Shown here piece after piece: positions 44,621-53,898 of a stretch of 64,000 bases of DNA. The stretch spans positions 1 to 64,000 of the forward strand of contig CADEDY010000012.1 of assembly GCA_902826215.1 (NCBI GenBank), given 5' to 3'. A program made the translations under genes and the position numbers. Source of the stretch: an uncultured Bacteroidota bacterium (GTDB taxonomy: Bacteria; Bacteroidota; Bacteroidia; Flavobacteriales_F; PHOS-HE28). How positions within the stretch are numbered: position 1 is the stretch's first letter; each line of letters starts with the position of its first letter. The notes under the pieces were generated by a model. It did not search any database. It had not been told where the DNA came from and saw nothing but the letters and a program-made list of their open reading frames with translations.

Positions 44621-45856
44621 ATGGCACGGTTCGGATCGATCACGCTCGTTGTTCTGAGCGCTGCACTCAGCGGCATTGTTCTGTGGTGGAACATGGCCAT
44701 CCATCAGACCCCGATCCCGGGCTCCACCGAGGAGCTTGAGCAGGTTGACGCGGTATTGCGTGCATCCCGGGACGGTATGCATGGGGATCTTCCCTGGCGC
44801 ATGCAACGCCTGTTCCCGGAGGGGGCCGCGTTCAGCTATGCGCTCTTCGGCCTTGCGCATTGCCAGGTCGCGATGCGGCGCCCGATGGGCGATCGCGGCA
44901 TTCAATTGGAAGAGGCTCGATGGAGCATGGACGGACTTCGCTCGGAGCGCGTGCGCGGCGGATTTCCAGCGTTGCTTCCACCTGGACACGGGATCTTCTA
45001 CGCCGGTTGGTCAGCATTGCTTGAGGGCTCGCTGATCGAGGCGAGCGGGGTTGAGGACCCACTGGAGGTCAGTCTCTTCCGGCAGCATTGCGACACCATC
45101 GCGGGTACATTCGCTGCAGCGGGGTCCTCATTCCCTGCTTCCTACAACGGGATGGCCTGGCCGGCCGATGCAACCGTGGCCATTGCGGCACTGGCGCTGC
45201 ACGATAGGCTTTTCCCCGATCGCTATGATGGCACGGTCAGCAACTGGGTGGAACGTGTGCGGGCTGAGACACCGCCCGGCGAAGGAATTGCCCACGCTTG
45301 GGATCCGGATGCCGGAGTGGTCCGCACTCCCATGCGCGGTAGCTCCATGGCGTTGATGTGCGTCCTGCTGCCGAGCATCGATGCGGAACTGGCCAAGGAG
45401 CAGTTCGGTATTTTCAGAAAGGAGTTCTTCGCAGAACGGTTCGGCGTGCCTGTGATCTCCGAGTTTCCGAAGGGTCAACGGGGGTTGGGCGATGTGGATT
45501 CGGGGCCATTGATCCTGGGTGCAGGTGCAGCAGCCATGATCGTTGGTGCGGGTGCCTGCAGAATGAACGGGGATGCCTTCCATGATCTGGAAATGAGCAG
45601 CACCACCGATGGTTTCGGCTTCGTGTTCGGGAAGGAAGAACGGACCTATCTCTTCGGCGCCATGCCCATCGCCGACCTCTTCATTGTATGGTCCAGATCA
45701 CGATCCGTGTCCAACCCCGTTCAACCGGCGCGTCCGATGTTCCTGAGGTTCCACCTATGGTCCACCGTACTGATGTTCTTGATCTGGGCACCTTTTGTCT
45801 GGCGGGCACTTCGTAAAAAGCGTCGTCGTGTGCTTCGGAACCAAGTGGTTCAATAG
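44621..45856 (+). CDS. Membrane-anchored protein with possible alpha/alpha-barrel
   Basis: 411 residues from ATG 44621 (an in-frame TTG lies 9 bases earlier). TM helix at about 6-24 (GSITLVVLSAALSGIVLWW) and a second at the C-terminus (STVLMFLIWAPFVW), so both ends are in the cytoplasm and the large domain lies between. The middle (FAAAGSSFPASYNGMAWPADATVAIAALALHDRL, then GIAHAWDPDAG) resembles an alpha/alpha-barrel like the linalool dehydratase/isomerase domain (from memory, unverified). Role unknown. Confidence 0.65.
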   Translation: MARFGSITLVVLSAALSGIVLWWNMAIHQTPIPGSTEELEQVDAVLRASRDGMHGDLPWRMQRLFPEGAAFSYALFGLAHCQVAMRRPMGDRGIQLEEARWSMDGLRSERVRGGFPALLPPGHGIFYAGWSALLEGSLIEASGVEDPLEVSLFRQHCDTIAGTFAAAGSSFPASYNGMAWPADATVAIAALALHDRLFPDRYDGTVSNWVERVRAETPPGEGIAHAWDPDAGVVRTPMRGSSMALMCVLLPSIDAELAKEQFGIFRKEFFAERFGVPVISEFPKGQRGLGDVDSGPLILGAGAAAMIVGAGACRMNGDAFHDLEMSSTTDGFGFVFGKEERTYLFGAMPIADLFIVWSRSRSVSNPVQPARPMFLRFHLWSTVLMFLIWAPFVWRALRKKRRRVLRNQVVQ

Positions 45857-46818
45857 CCGATCTTCGCACGAACACGTGCGATCACCCCTTCGGCAACTTC
45901 GGTCGCCTTCGCCGCACCGATCCGCAGCTGTGCATCCAATTCGCTGCGGTCGGCCATTAGGCGGTCGAACGTATCCCGTTCGTTCCTGTATCCGTCCAGC
46001 AGTGCGGCGAGAAGTTCTTTCTTCGCGTGGCCGTATCCGTAACCGCCATTCAGGTAATTGGCACGCATGGTTTCCACGGCCTCTGGTGGTGCGATCAGCC
46101 GGTACAATGCAAAGACGTGGCAGGTATCGGGGTTCTTCGGCTCTTCGAGCGGCGTGCTGTCCGTGACGATACCCATCACTTGTTGTTTCAACACTTTCTC
46201 GGGGGCGAACAAACCGATGGTGTTGCCCCGGCTCTTGCTCATCTTTTCCCCGTCCGTACCGGGCACGATCATCACCTGCTGGTCGGTCTTGGCGGTAGGT
46301 ATCACGAAGGTTTCGCCCATGTGGTGATTGAAACGCTCGGCGACGTCCCGGGTGATCTCCAAATGCTGGAGCTGGTCCTTTCCGACGGGCACGTACTGCG
46401 CGTCATAGAGCAGGATGTCCGCCGCCATCAACATAGGGTAGGTGAACAGCCCAGCATTCACATCCTCCAAACGGTCGGCCTTGTCCTTGAAGCTGTGGGC
46501 AAGCGTGAGTCGCGAGTATGGGAAGAAACAACTCAGGTACCAGGTCAATTCGGCCGTCAAAGGCACGTCGCTCTGGCGGTAGAACACGGTGCGGGTAGGA
46601 TCCAGGCCGCAAGCCAGCCAAACGGCAGCTACGCCGTACGTGTTCTCGCGCATCTGCGCCCCATCCTTGATCTGGGTGAGGGCGTGCAGGTCTGCAATGA
46701 AGAGGAAGGACTCATTCTTGGGGTCCTTGCTGAGTTGGATGGCGGGTAGGATGGCGCCGAGCACATTGCCCAAATGTGGAATACCGGTGCTTTGAATGCC
46801 TGTGAGTATGCGTGCCAT
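45850..46818 (-). CDS. trpS: Tryptophanyl-tRNA synthetase
   Basis: 322 residues. Class I synthetase: HIGH-like motif in GIPHLGNVLGAI, KMSKS in GEKMSKSRGNTIGLF, and AADILLYDAQYVPVGKDQLQHLEITRDVAERFN. It charges tRNA-Trp. Convergent 7-base overlap with the 44621 gene. Confidence 0.96.
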   Translation of the reverse strand: MARILTGIQSTGIPHLGNVLGAILPAIQLSKDPKNESFLFIADLHALTQIKDGAQMRENTYGVAAVWLACGLDPTRTVFYRQSDVPLTAELTWYLSCFFPYSRLTLAHSFKDKADRLEDVNAGLFTYPMLMAADILLYDAQYVPVGKDQLQHLEITRDVAERFNHHMGETFVIPTAKTDQQVMIVPGTDGEKMSKSRGNTIGLFAPEKVLKQQVMGIVTDSTPLEEPKNPDTCHVFALYRLIAPPEAVETMRANYLNGGYGYGHAKKELLAALLDGYRNERDTFDRLMADRSELDAQLRIGAAKATEVAEGVIARVRAKIGY

Positions 46819-46828
46819 AGGAAGGCCG

Positions 46829-46836
46829 CGAAGTTA
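46829..46836 (-). promoter_or_regulatory. -7 element of trpS
   Basis: TAACTTCG on the - strand, 11 bases from the trpS start; the plsC-like promoter element TATTTTCG is at 46878-46885 on the + strand. Confidence 0.45.
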
Positions 46837-46877
46837 GCCGCGATGCGTTCAACCGACCTTAGCGGTCCGCGACGGCC

Positions 46878-46885
46878 TATTTTCG
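46878..46885 (+). promoter_or_regulatory. -7 element of the plsC-like gene
   Basis: TATTTTCG, 20 bases before GTG 46905. Confidence 0.4.
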
Positions 46886-46904
46886 CGCTCCATTTTTCTG
46901 CAAG

Positions 46905-47708
46905 GTGACCGGATCCACGTTGAACGAACGACCCCGTGTGGTGGATGGCGAAAGCCGTCGATCGCCGGTATTCAAGTGGCTCTTCCTGCCGTTCCGGTGG
47001 CTCTACAAGATCTATTTCGCCCTCGTCTTCTTCCTCTCCCTGGTGGTCCTGTACATCCCCTTCCGGATCCTGCTTTTCCGCCCGAGGAGGTATCATCGGG
47101 CATTTAGATTGAAGCGTGCATGGGCCTATTTCCTGCAATTCGCGAGCGGTGTTCCCATGTCGGTGGATCGTCGTGCCGCTCTTCCACCAGCGCCCTATGT
47201 GATCTGTTGCAACCACAGCAGCTACCTGGACATCATCCAGATGTACAACGTGGTGCCGGAGTACTTCCTCTTCATGGGCAAGTACGAGCTGCTGCGCTGG
47301 CCGCTCTTCAACATGTTCTTCAAGGGGATGAACATCGCCGTGAACCGGGGCAGCCATGTGGAAGCGGCCAAGGCGTTCCGTCGTGCTGCGAGCGCGTTGG
47401 ATCGAGGTACCAGCCTTGCCCTGTTCCCGGAAGGAACCATTCCGGCCTTCACGCCAAGGATGAAACCCTTCAAGGATGGGGCTTTCAAGCTGGCCATCGA
47501 AAAGCAGGTCCCGATCGTGCCCATCACCTTTTTGGACCACTGGCGGCTGTTCGGAGAGCCAACCGAGTTCATGAGCCGTGCTCGTCCCGGTATCGCTCGG
47601 GCGGTGGTACACCCGGCCATATCCACCAAGGGCCTCACCATGGATGATCTGGTAGCTTTGCGCGCACAGGTCTATCGCACGATCGAAGAACCACTCCTTG
47701 CTGTATGA
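46905..47708 (+). CDS. 1-acylglycerol-3-phosphate acyltransferase-like
   Basis: 267 residues from GTG 46905. TM helix near 30-55 (LYKIYFALVFFLSLVVLYI). Catalytic HxxxxD in CCNHSSYLDIIQM, then GTSLALFPEGTI with the P-E-G-T motif. Transfers an acyl chain in phospholipid synthesis. Overlaps gatC by 4 bases (ATGA). Confidence 0.92.
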   Translation: MTGSTLNERPRVVDGESRRSPVFKWLFLPFRWLYKIYFALVFFLSLVVLYIPFRILLFRPRRYHRAFRLKRAWAYFLQFASGVPMSVDRRAALPPAPYVICCNHSSYLDIIQMYNVVPEYFLFMGKYELLRWPLFNMFFKGMNIAVNRGSHVEAAKAFRRAASALDRGTSLALFPEGTIPAFTPRMKPFKDGAFKLAIEKQVPIVPITFLDHWRLFGEPTEFMSRARPGIARAVVHPAISTKGLTMDDLVALRAQVYRTIEEPLLAV

Positions 47709-48001
47709 AGATCACCGACGCCACCCTGGACCGCATTGCGGAACTTGCTCGATTGGATGTAGGCGATGCCGCTTCCCGTTCCCAGCTTTTGGGAGATATG
47801 CAGCGCGTGATCAATTTCGTGGAGAAACTGAACGAGGTGGATACCACCGGGGTGGAACCACTCATCTTCATGACCGAAGGTTCCGATGTGCTTCGGGAAG
47901 ATGTGGCACAGCTGGAGATCAGCAAAGCAGAGGCCTTGAAGAATGCACCGGTGAAGGACAGCGACTACTTCAAGGTGCCGCGCGTGGTGGACAAAGGTTA
48001 G
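47705..48001 (+). CDS. gatC: Asp/Glu-tRNA amidotransferase subunit C
   Basis: 98 residues: MKITDATLDRIAELARLDV, LGDMQRVINFVEKLNEVDTTGVEPLIFM, VLREDVAQLEISKAEALKNAP and DYFKVPRVVDKG, all GatC hallmarks. gatA/gatB are not in the window. Confidence 0.95.
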   Translation: MKITDATLDRIAELARLDVGDAASRSQLLGDMQRVINFVEKLNEVDTTGVEPLIFMTEGSDVLREDVAQLEISKAEALKNAPVKDSDYFKVPRVVDKG

Positions 48002-48106
48002 ATACCTCCCCACTAAGGGTGAACTTTTGGTGAAGACGGTCCGTAGTACGGTTCGCTTTCACATTTTCGCACTCGAACTCTCCCAGTAGCACGAAAACCA
48101 CGTTCA

Positions 48107-49048
48107 ATGAAGGCTTTTGTTTCCCGATTCCCGGTACTCACGCTCGCTGTGATCGTGCTCGGCATCCAATTCGCGATCGTGCTGATCTCCGCATCCCTCA
48201 TTCCCGAAGGAAAGCGGATGCACGACTCGCCAGAGGCACACATGATCTTCCGGTTCCGGGTTTTCTGGCCTCTGGTGTTCGCCGTGCTCATAACTTGGTA
48301 CTTGGAGGGTAAGGCTGGTCTTTACAAACTCTTCGGTGCCTATAAAGTGTGGCGTGTCCCCGCCAAATGGTACGCCTTCTCACTCACCTGGAAATTCCTC
48401 TTCTGTTATCTGGGCTGGGCGGTCGCGGATATCGCTGGCATTCTGCCATGGCCCGGTACGGCGCAGCATATGTTCGATACTGGTGGTGGTACGCACCGCA
48501 TGCACATCTTCAACCTTTTGGCCACCATGCCCTTCATCATCGGGATCGCTTTGGTGGAGGAAACGACTTGGATGAAGTATTGTGCGACACGTCTTCAGGA
48601 CAAATACAATGCGTTCGTTTCGTGCTCCATTACAGGTGTGATCTGGGGCTTGTGGTACTTGCCGATGTTGCTGCTCGGGGAGGGCGTACCGGACGGTATC
48701 CCTTGGTATATGTTCCTCCTGAGCATGGTGGGCCTCGCGATCATACTGGGTTGGGTGTACAACATGACCCATAGCGGACTTATCCTCCTGATCATGCAGC
48801 TTATCAGTAACATCGCCTTCTTCATCGTTCCAGCTTTGCCGGTAGCGCATGATGGTGACCCGAGTTGGGTGATGGTGTTCGTATGGGTGGAATTGGCGAT
48901 CGCAGCGATCATCGTGATCGGTTATGGTTACAAGGACATGGGGGTTGGTCCACGTCCGACATGGACCGATCCCATGATCCCCGAGTCCACCAAGAAGGAG
49001 AAGGACTTCGGGGGCGATGTGATCCCGGCCACCTCGCGTATTCGATAG
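48107..49048 (+). CDS. CPBP-type membrane protein lacking protease motifs
   Basis: 313 residues with about eight helices. It follows the CPBP (Abi) fold: EE motif segment in IIGIALVEETTWMKYCATRLQDKYNAF and the next-helix segment CSITGVIWGLWYLPMLLLGE. In active members these read EExxxR and FxxxH (ALWHLP). Here the Arg position is Met and the His position is Tyr. A catalytic role is therefore doubtful; a pseudo-protease or transporter-like role is possible. Confidence 0.75.
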   Translation: MKAFVSRFPVLTLAVIVLGIQFAIVLISASLIPEGKRMHDSPEAHMIFRFRVFWPLVFAVLITWYLEGKAGLYKLFGAYKVWRVPAKWYAFSLTWKFLFCYLGWAVADIAGILPWPGTAQHMFDTGGGTHRMHIFNLLATMPFIIGIALVEETTWMKYCATRLQDKYNAFVSCSITGVIWGLWYLPMLLLGEGVPDGIPWYMFLLSMVGLAIILGWVYNMTHSGLILLIMQLISNIAFFIVPALPVAHDGDPSWVMVFVWVELAIAAIIVIGYGYKDMGVGPRPTWTDPMIPESTKKEKDFGGDVIPATSRIR

Positions 49049-49105
49049 GTGAGCCGTCATTCCATATCAGAGCCTTTTCTTAGCGCTCCTGCCACCAACC
49101 GAGAA

Positions 49106-49861
49106 ATGAGAACTTCCATGGATAACGCATTCATTGCTACGACCTTCGACTGGGATCACCGCTATCCGACGTCTTGGCAACGGTTCTCGAACAAGGTGTT
49201 GCGGAAGTTGCGGTTGACTGTGCGCCTTTCTCCCGCGCCTTCCGACATGGCTAACGTGGAGGCACGCATGAATTTGTTCCACTTGCTGGAGCAGACCGTG
49301 GTCAACAAGGTGCCCGGCGATGTGGTGGACCTTGGCTGCAATGCCGGTGACAGCACGATCGTAATGCAACGCATCCTCACTGAATTGGATCCATCCAAAG
49401 CAGTGCATGCTTATGACAGTTTCGAGGGACTACCTGAACTCACCGAGAACGATCGGAACGACAATGTGTATGGCAAGGGATACATGGCCGCTGGCTTGGA
49501 GCTTTTCTCGCACAAGTTCAGAACACTTGGCCTGAAGATGCCCTACACGCACAAGGGCTGGTTCGAGGAAACGGTACCGAAGGACCTGCCTGAGAAGATC
49601 AGCTTCGCCCTGTTCGATGGCGATCTCTACGAATCGACACGCCACCTTCTGCCGCATGTCTATGAACGAATGTCGCCCGGTGCCATCGGAATGATCGCGG
49701 TGTACTACGACGAGAAGATCCTGGCAAGGGAAGGTATTTCCGGTGGTTACCGTTCACCCGGGGTCAAACGTGCGACCGACGAGTTCTTCAGGGATAAGCA
49801 GGAGAAGGTGAGCGTCCTGTATGCCAACGAGTATTCGAACGGCTACTTCCGAAAGCTGTGA
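49106..49861 (+). CDS. TylF/MycF-like class I methyltransferase
   Basis: 251 residues. SAM motif I DVVDLGCNAGDSTIVMQRIL, HAYDSFEGLPELTEND, then FALFDGDLYESTRHLLPHVYERMSPGAIGMI, and GVKRATDEFFRD. This is the TylF group (O-methylation of sugars or polyketides). ATG 49106 follows an upstream GTG (49049). The next gene begins about 100 bases later. Confidence 0.85.
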   Translation: MRTSMDNAFIATTFDWDHRYPTSWQRFSNKVLRKLRLTVRLSPAPSDMANVEARMNLFHLLEQTVVNKVPGDVVDLGCNAGDSTIVMQRILTELDPSKAVHAYDSFEGLPELTENDRNDNVYGKGYMAAGLELFSHKFRTLGLKMPYTHKGWFEETVPKDLPEKISFALFDGDLYESTRHLLPHVYERMSPGAIGMIAVYYDEKILAREGISGGYRSPGVKRATDEFFRDKQEKVSVLYANEYSNGYFRKL

Positions 49862-49966
49862 TGGTTGTTGGGTCCGGGCAAGGATCCACATGGAAGGTCC
49901 GTTCTTGGCAGGTGGGTACACGGTTCGGCGATGAGTTCGCACCTTTGCCCCTCATCCATTTTGAGC

Positions 49967-51157
49967 ATGTACGGCATTTTCCAACAGCTTCTGAAGAACG
50001 AGATCTCCTCCATTCAAGAGGCCGGGCTCTTCAAACGCGAACGTGTCATCACCAGTGAGCAAGGGGCGGAGATCACCGTGAATGGTCGGAAGGTCTTGAA
50101 TTTCTGCGCCAACAATTACCTCGGTCTGTCTTCGCATCCCGAGGTGACGAAAGCGGCCCATGATGCCTTGGATTCGCATGGCTTCGGCATGAGCAGCGTT
50201 CGGTTCATCTGTGGGACACAGGACATCCACAAGGAACTGGAAGCCAAATTGTCCGCGTTCCATTCCGTCGACGACACGATCCTCTATGCGGCGTGCTTTG
50301 ATGCGAACGGAGGTGTTTTCGAACCGTTGCTCTCTGAACTGGACGCCATCGTCAGCGATTCACTCAACCACGCCAGTATCATCGATGGGGTGCGGTTATG
50401 CAAGGCGATGCGGTACCGCTATGCCAACAACGACATGGCCGATCTGGAGGTGCAGTTGAAGAGTGCGAAGAAGGATGGCGCACGCCATATCCTGATCGTG
50501 ACCGATGGTGTCTTCAGTATGGATGGTATCGTTGCCGATCTCAAGGGCGTGTGCGATCTCGCCGACAAATACGAGGCACTCGTCATGGTGGATGAATGTC
50601 ACGCTGCCGGTTTCATCGGGAAGACCGGTCGTGGAAGCGTTGAACATTGCGGAGTGACCGGTCGTGTCGACATCATCACCGGTACCCTGGGCAAGGCCCT
50701 CGGCGGTGCCATGGGTGGTTATACGAGTGCTCGAAAGGAGATCGTGGAACTGCTCAGGCAGCGGTCGCGCCCGTATTTGTTCAGCAATTCGCTTGCGCCA
50801 TCCATTGTCGGTGCTTCCATCAAGGTGATCGACCTGCTGAGTGCGTCAACAACGCTTCGCGATCGATTGGAGAAGAACGTGGATCGTTTCCGCAGCGGGA
50901 TCGAAGCGCTCGGATTCAAGACGCGTGGCGCAGGGGCGGCCATCGTCCCCGTGATGCTCGGCGATGCCAAATTGAGCCAATTGATGGCCGACGCCCTGTT
51001 GGATGAAGGCATTTACGTGATCGGATTCTTCTATCCCGTTGTGCCGAAGGATACAGCGCGCATCCGCGTTCAACTCAGCGCAGCACACACCGACGAACAC
51101 ATCGACCGGGCCCTGGCTGCCTTTGCCAAGGTCGGGAAGGACCTTGGCGTGATCTAA
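49967..51157 (+). CDS. kbl: Glycine C-acetyltransferase
   Basis: 396 residues, fold-type I PLP enzyme. It joins glycine and acetyl-CoA to 2-amino-3-ketobutyrate in threonine breakdown. Motifs: [71 protein letters not shown] and PLP Lys in [22 protein letters not shown] 49967 fits the family; the open frame begins at 49865. Confidence 0.94.
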   Translation: MYGIFQQLLKNEISSIQEAGLFKRERVITSEQGAEITVNGRKVLNFCANNYLGLSSHPEVTKAAHDALDSHGFGMSSVRFICGTQDIHKELEAKLSAFHSVDDTILYAACFDANGGVFEPLLSELDAIVSDSLNHASIIDGVRLCKAMRYRYANNDMADLEVQLKSAKKDGARHILIVTDGVFSMDGIVADLKGVCDLADKYEALVMVDECHAAGFIGKTGRGSVEHCGVTGRVDIITGTLGKALGGAMGGYTSARKEIVELLRQRSRPYLFSNSLAPSIVGASIKVIDLLSASTTLRDRLEKNVDRFRSGIEALGFKTRGAGAAIVPVMLGDAKLSQLMADALLDEGIYVIGFFYPVVPKDTARIRVQLSAAHTDEHIDRALAAFAKVGKDLGVI

Positions 51158-51264
51158 CGCTTCGGACCCTTCTACACCGATAGGATCCATCCATGTGCGG
51201 CTCCGCACAAGGGTATCTTTTGCCGTTCCTCCAGAAGCCAAGAAGCTGTTCTTGAGCTGTCGTA

Positions 51265-51272
51265 TATCTTTC
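51265..51272 (+). promoter_or_regulatory. Candidate -7 element of the six-gene operon
   Basis: TATCTTTC, 40 bases before ATG 51313. A second similar site TATCTTTTG occurs at 51214. Confidence 0.4.
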
Positions 51273-51312
51273 GCACTGGCGCATACCAGTGCCGTTGATA
51301 ACAACCTGAACC

Positions 51313-52683
51313 ATGGCAGACAGTTTCGACCTATTGGATGAGCTCGGCGACGAGAAGAAGGTGAGCGAGTTGAAAGCACGCATTCAAAAAAAGAAGGCGA
51401 GCGACGTGATCTCGAAGTTGGACAGCATCGAGAGCGAGATCGAAAGTGCCGCCTCGAACAACAAGAGTTCGGAGGACATCGTTTCGGGCATCATCAATGC
51501 CAAGTTCGAAAGCCTGAACGGTGATGTGGAAAGTACGGAGAAGGACCTGCAGGAGCTGATGCTGCACCTGCGCGCCATGCTCGATAGCTGCGGAGGTGAA
51601 TTCGCCAACCTGCAAGAGCTCAACAAGAGCGAGTTGAACATGGTGGCCAGTGCGAAGAGCAAACTGGAGGGTGCAGGGCGCGACCTGGCCGATGCCAACG
51701 GCATGAGCAATGCGTGGAACATCCTCTTCGGCTATAAGAACAGCAAAGTGAACCGCCTGACCAATGAATTGGCAGCCGCTGAACAAGGTGTCAAGAAAGC
51801 GGAACAGGACGCGAACCGCTTGTATCGTGAACGCTTGAAGAACGCGGACATCGGCGAATCGCTGAACCGGATCATCAGTCAAGTGCAAGGTCTGAGCGGA
51901 GTGGTGGAGGAGATGATCCTGGAGGTGGAGAAGCAGATCGATGCGCTTAAGAACCGGAAGGAACTGGCTTTCGAGACCAAGGAGAAAGCTGCCAAGGTGA
52001 TGGAGAGCCGCAAGGCCGAGCTCGAGAACCTGGAGGCGCTGATGAAGATGGAGGAGAAGTCGCTGGAAGAGTTGGCGAACAACAGCCCGGAATACACCGA
52101 GCAACAGAAGAAGATCGCCGACATGCGCGAGCGCCGTGCCGAGGTGAAGGGGAAGTTCAACATTGCACTGGGCATCTTCCAGAGCAAGGAGCGTTTCGTG
52201 GACCAGATCGTGATCCACTTGGAGGCACAGACCACGACGAAGAACAACCTGAAGCAGTTGATCGGACAGCTCAAGAGCGATACCGAAGAGCGCGTGACCA
52301 CCTACGAATCAGGCTTGCAACTGATCCGTTCCGCTACCGCGCAGGAAGCGGCTTCCATCTACGAAGAGGCCGGAGTGAAGACCGACCAGAAGATCACCGA
52401 GATCGCCGCCAAGGTGTTCGTGTCGAGTGAGCGGGATCGTATCGATCGGGTCAAGAAGCACCCCGAGCGGATGACCGAACTGCACAAAGTGCTCGTGGCC
52501 ATGGCCGAAGCAACCGCACAGTTCAAAGCCAAGGATGCGGAGATCCTGAAGGCGCACAGCAATAAGTTCGGGATCGATGTGAGCGAGACCTTCAGCAGCA
52601 ACCACGAAGGCAAAGGCAGTGCCCCTGGTCAGCCAGCACCCGCGAAGAAGGAAGGGGATGTCAATGATCTGTTGGGTGGGTAG
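51313..52683 (+). CDS. Coiled-coil protein, first gene of six-gene operon
   Basis: 456 residues, soluble, strongly helical and coiled-coil over residues about 15-100, 140-260 and 310-420 (ELKARIQKKKASDVISKLDSI; MKMEEKSLEELANN; EQQKKIADMRERRAEVKGKF). No signal or TM. The pattern of long helices with RERRAEVKGKFNIALGIFQ and EAQTTTKNNLKQLIGQL recalls the TelA toxic-anion-resistance family, but identity is not established. The C-terminus is a Pro/Gly/Lys-rich flexible tail ending GDVNDLLGG. It may be the scaffold or substrate adaptor for the AAA+ ATPase downstream (inference). Confidence 0.85.
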   Translation: MADSFDLLDELGDEKKVSELKARIQKKKASDVISKLDSIESEIESAASNNKSSEDIVSGIINAKFESLNGDVESTEKDLQELMLHLRAMLDSCGGEFANLQELNKSELNMVASAKSKLEGAGRDLADANGMSNAWNILFGYKNSKVNRLTNELAAAEQGVKKAEQDANRLYRERLKNADIGESLNRIISQVQGLSGVVEEMILEVEKQIDALKNRKELAFETKEKAAKVMESRKAELENLEALMKMEEKSLEELANNSPEYTEQQKKIADMRERRAEVKGKFNIALGIFQSKERFVDQIVIHLEAQTTTKNNLKQLIGQLKSDTEERVTTYESGLQLIRSATAQEAASIYEEAGVKTDQKITEIAAKVFVSSERDRIDRVKKHPERMTELHKVLVAMAEATAQFKAKDAEILKAHSNKFGIDVSETFSSNHEGKGSAPGQPAPAKKEGDVNDLLGG

Positions 52684-52784
52684 TTCGTAGGAATGTATGG
52701 GTCCGGTGCCGCCTGAAACGCGGAACTGAGGTCCAAGTCCCTATCAACACCAACGACGAACAAGCAGTATCGAGTTCCATTCCC

Positions 52785-53897
52785 ATGAAGACCATCGACA
52801 TCGAGAGCCACTTCACGGACCTCGATCGTTACATCCTTGAGAACAATGTGGAGTACGAGCGGTACTTCAAGTTCGTGACCCATATTCTCGATGCTTTCAC
52901 TACAACGTTCGCGCCTAAAGAGGGCGTACAAGAACACGAGGTGACCATCGTGCGTGACCTATCTGCTCGCTTCCTACTTACGTTGCGTGCCTTGGGGTTG
53001 AAGTACCTCTTCGAGGAAACGGATCGCATGCGGATCGATCTCACGGCAAGTGGATTCCCGAACCACTTGGAGCTCCGCAAGATGGCCGCCGACCTTGGCC
53101 GCTTGAAGGAAGGAGGCCTGAACTTGGTGAATCAGGAAACGCTCAAAAGGCAACTGCTCGATAAGCTCATCGACGGCGACAGTGAACCCACATCGATCCT
53201 GCAGAAACTCGCGATCTCGCAATACTTCAGTACCATCGAACAAGGTGGCCTCTTCGGTGAATTCGTGCCGGGCAACCTGCGTGAATTGAAAGTATTCGAT
53301 GCAACGAAACACAAGAAACGGTTCCTCTGCTCCTGGGCTTCGTTCGACACTGTGACGAACCGCCCATACGTATATCTGATGGTCTTCGATAACGACCCCG
53401 ACCCGCGCGGCCCAAGGACGGAGCGTGTCGACTTCGATCCGCTGTTCGTGGACGTCATCAAGAAGTGTACGCACAACACGGCACCGCTCAAGGTCATTGC
53501 CTCCGACATCGATGAAGCCTATGCGTGGGTGCATCCCAAAGTGCTGAAGCGCATCGACGTCGGACCGATCCTGGGTGAATACGACCAGACCGAGGATGAA
53601 CGCGCAAAGGAGATCGGAAAGCACATTCCTTCAGGTCACTTCGTGATGCATGTGACCACGGAGATCGTGTTCTCAGTTGGTCAAGAGAAGAAGAGCACCG
53701 GCTTGCTGTCAAAGACCGAATTACGCGAGGTCTTCCATGTGGATGAGACCAACAAGGATTGCATGGAACGTATGGTGAGCGAAGTGCAGAACTACCTCTT
53801 CACCACCCACACCGTGATGCAATACCTCAGCGATAATCAGAAGGGAATGCTCAAGGAGCTGAGCGCGCCACCATTCATCTGTACACCTGTTGCCTGA
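52785..53897 (+). CDS. Unrecognised protein, second gene of six-gene operon
   Basis: 370 residues, no TM or signal. A helical N-terminal half is followed by alpha/beta parts (RFLCSWASFDTVTNRPYVYLMVFDND; AYAWVHPKVLKRIDVG). Not recognised. 101 bases after the coiled-coil gene and one base before the AAA+ gene (TGA T ATG), so it is co-translated with the ATPase. Confidence 0.85.
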   Translation: MKTIDIESHFTDLDRYILENNVEYERYFKFVTHILDAFTTTFAPKEGVQEHEVTIVRDLSARFLLTLRALGLKYLFEETDRMRIDLTASGFPNHLELRKMAADLGRLKEGGLNLVNQETLKRQLLDKLIDGDSEPTSILQKLAISQYFSTIEQGGLFGEFVPGNLRELKVFDATKHKKRFLCSWASFDTVTNRPYVYLMVFDNDPDPRGPRTERVDFDPLFVDVIKKCTHNTAPLKVIASDIDEAYAWVHPKVLKRIDVGPILGEYDQTEDERAKEIGKHIPSGHFVMHVTTEIVFSVGQEKKSTGLLSKTELREVFHVDETNKDCMERMVSEVQNYLFTTHTVMQYLSDNQKGMLKELSAPPFICTPVA

Positions 53898-53898
53898 T

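Noticed and set aside
51313-52683. Firm TelA assignment
   Set aside because: Similarity is only in general helical pattern and cannot be confirmed by eye.
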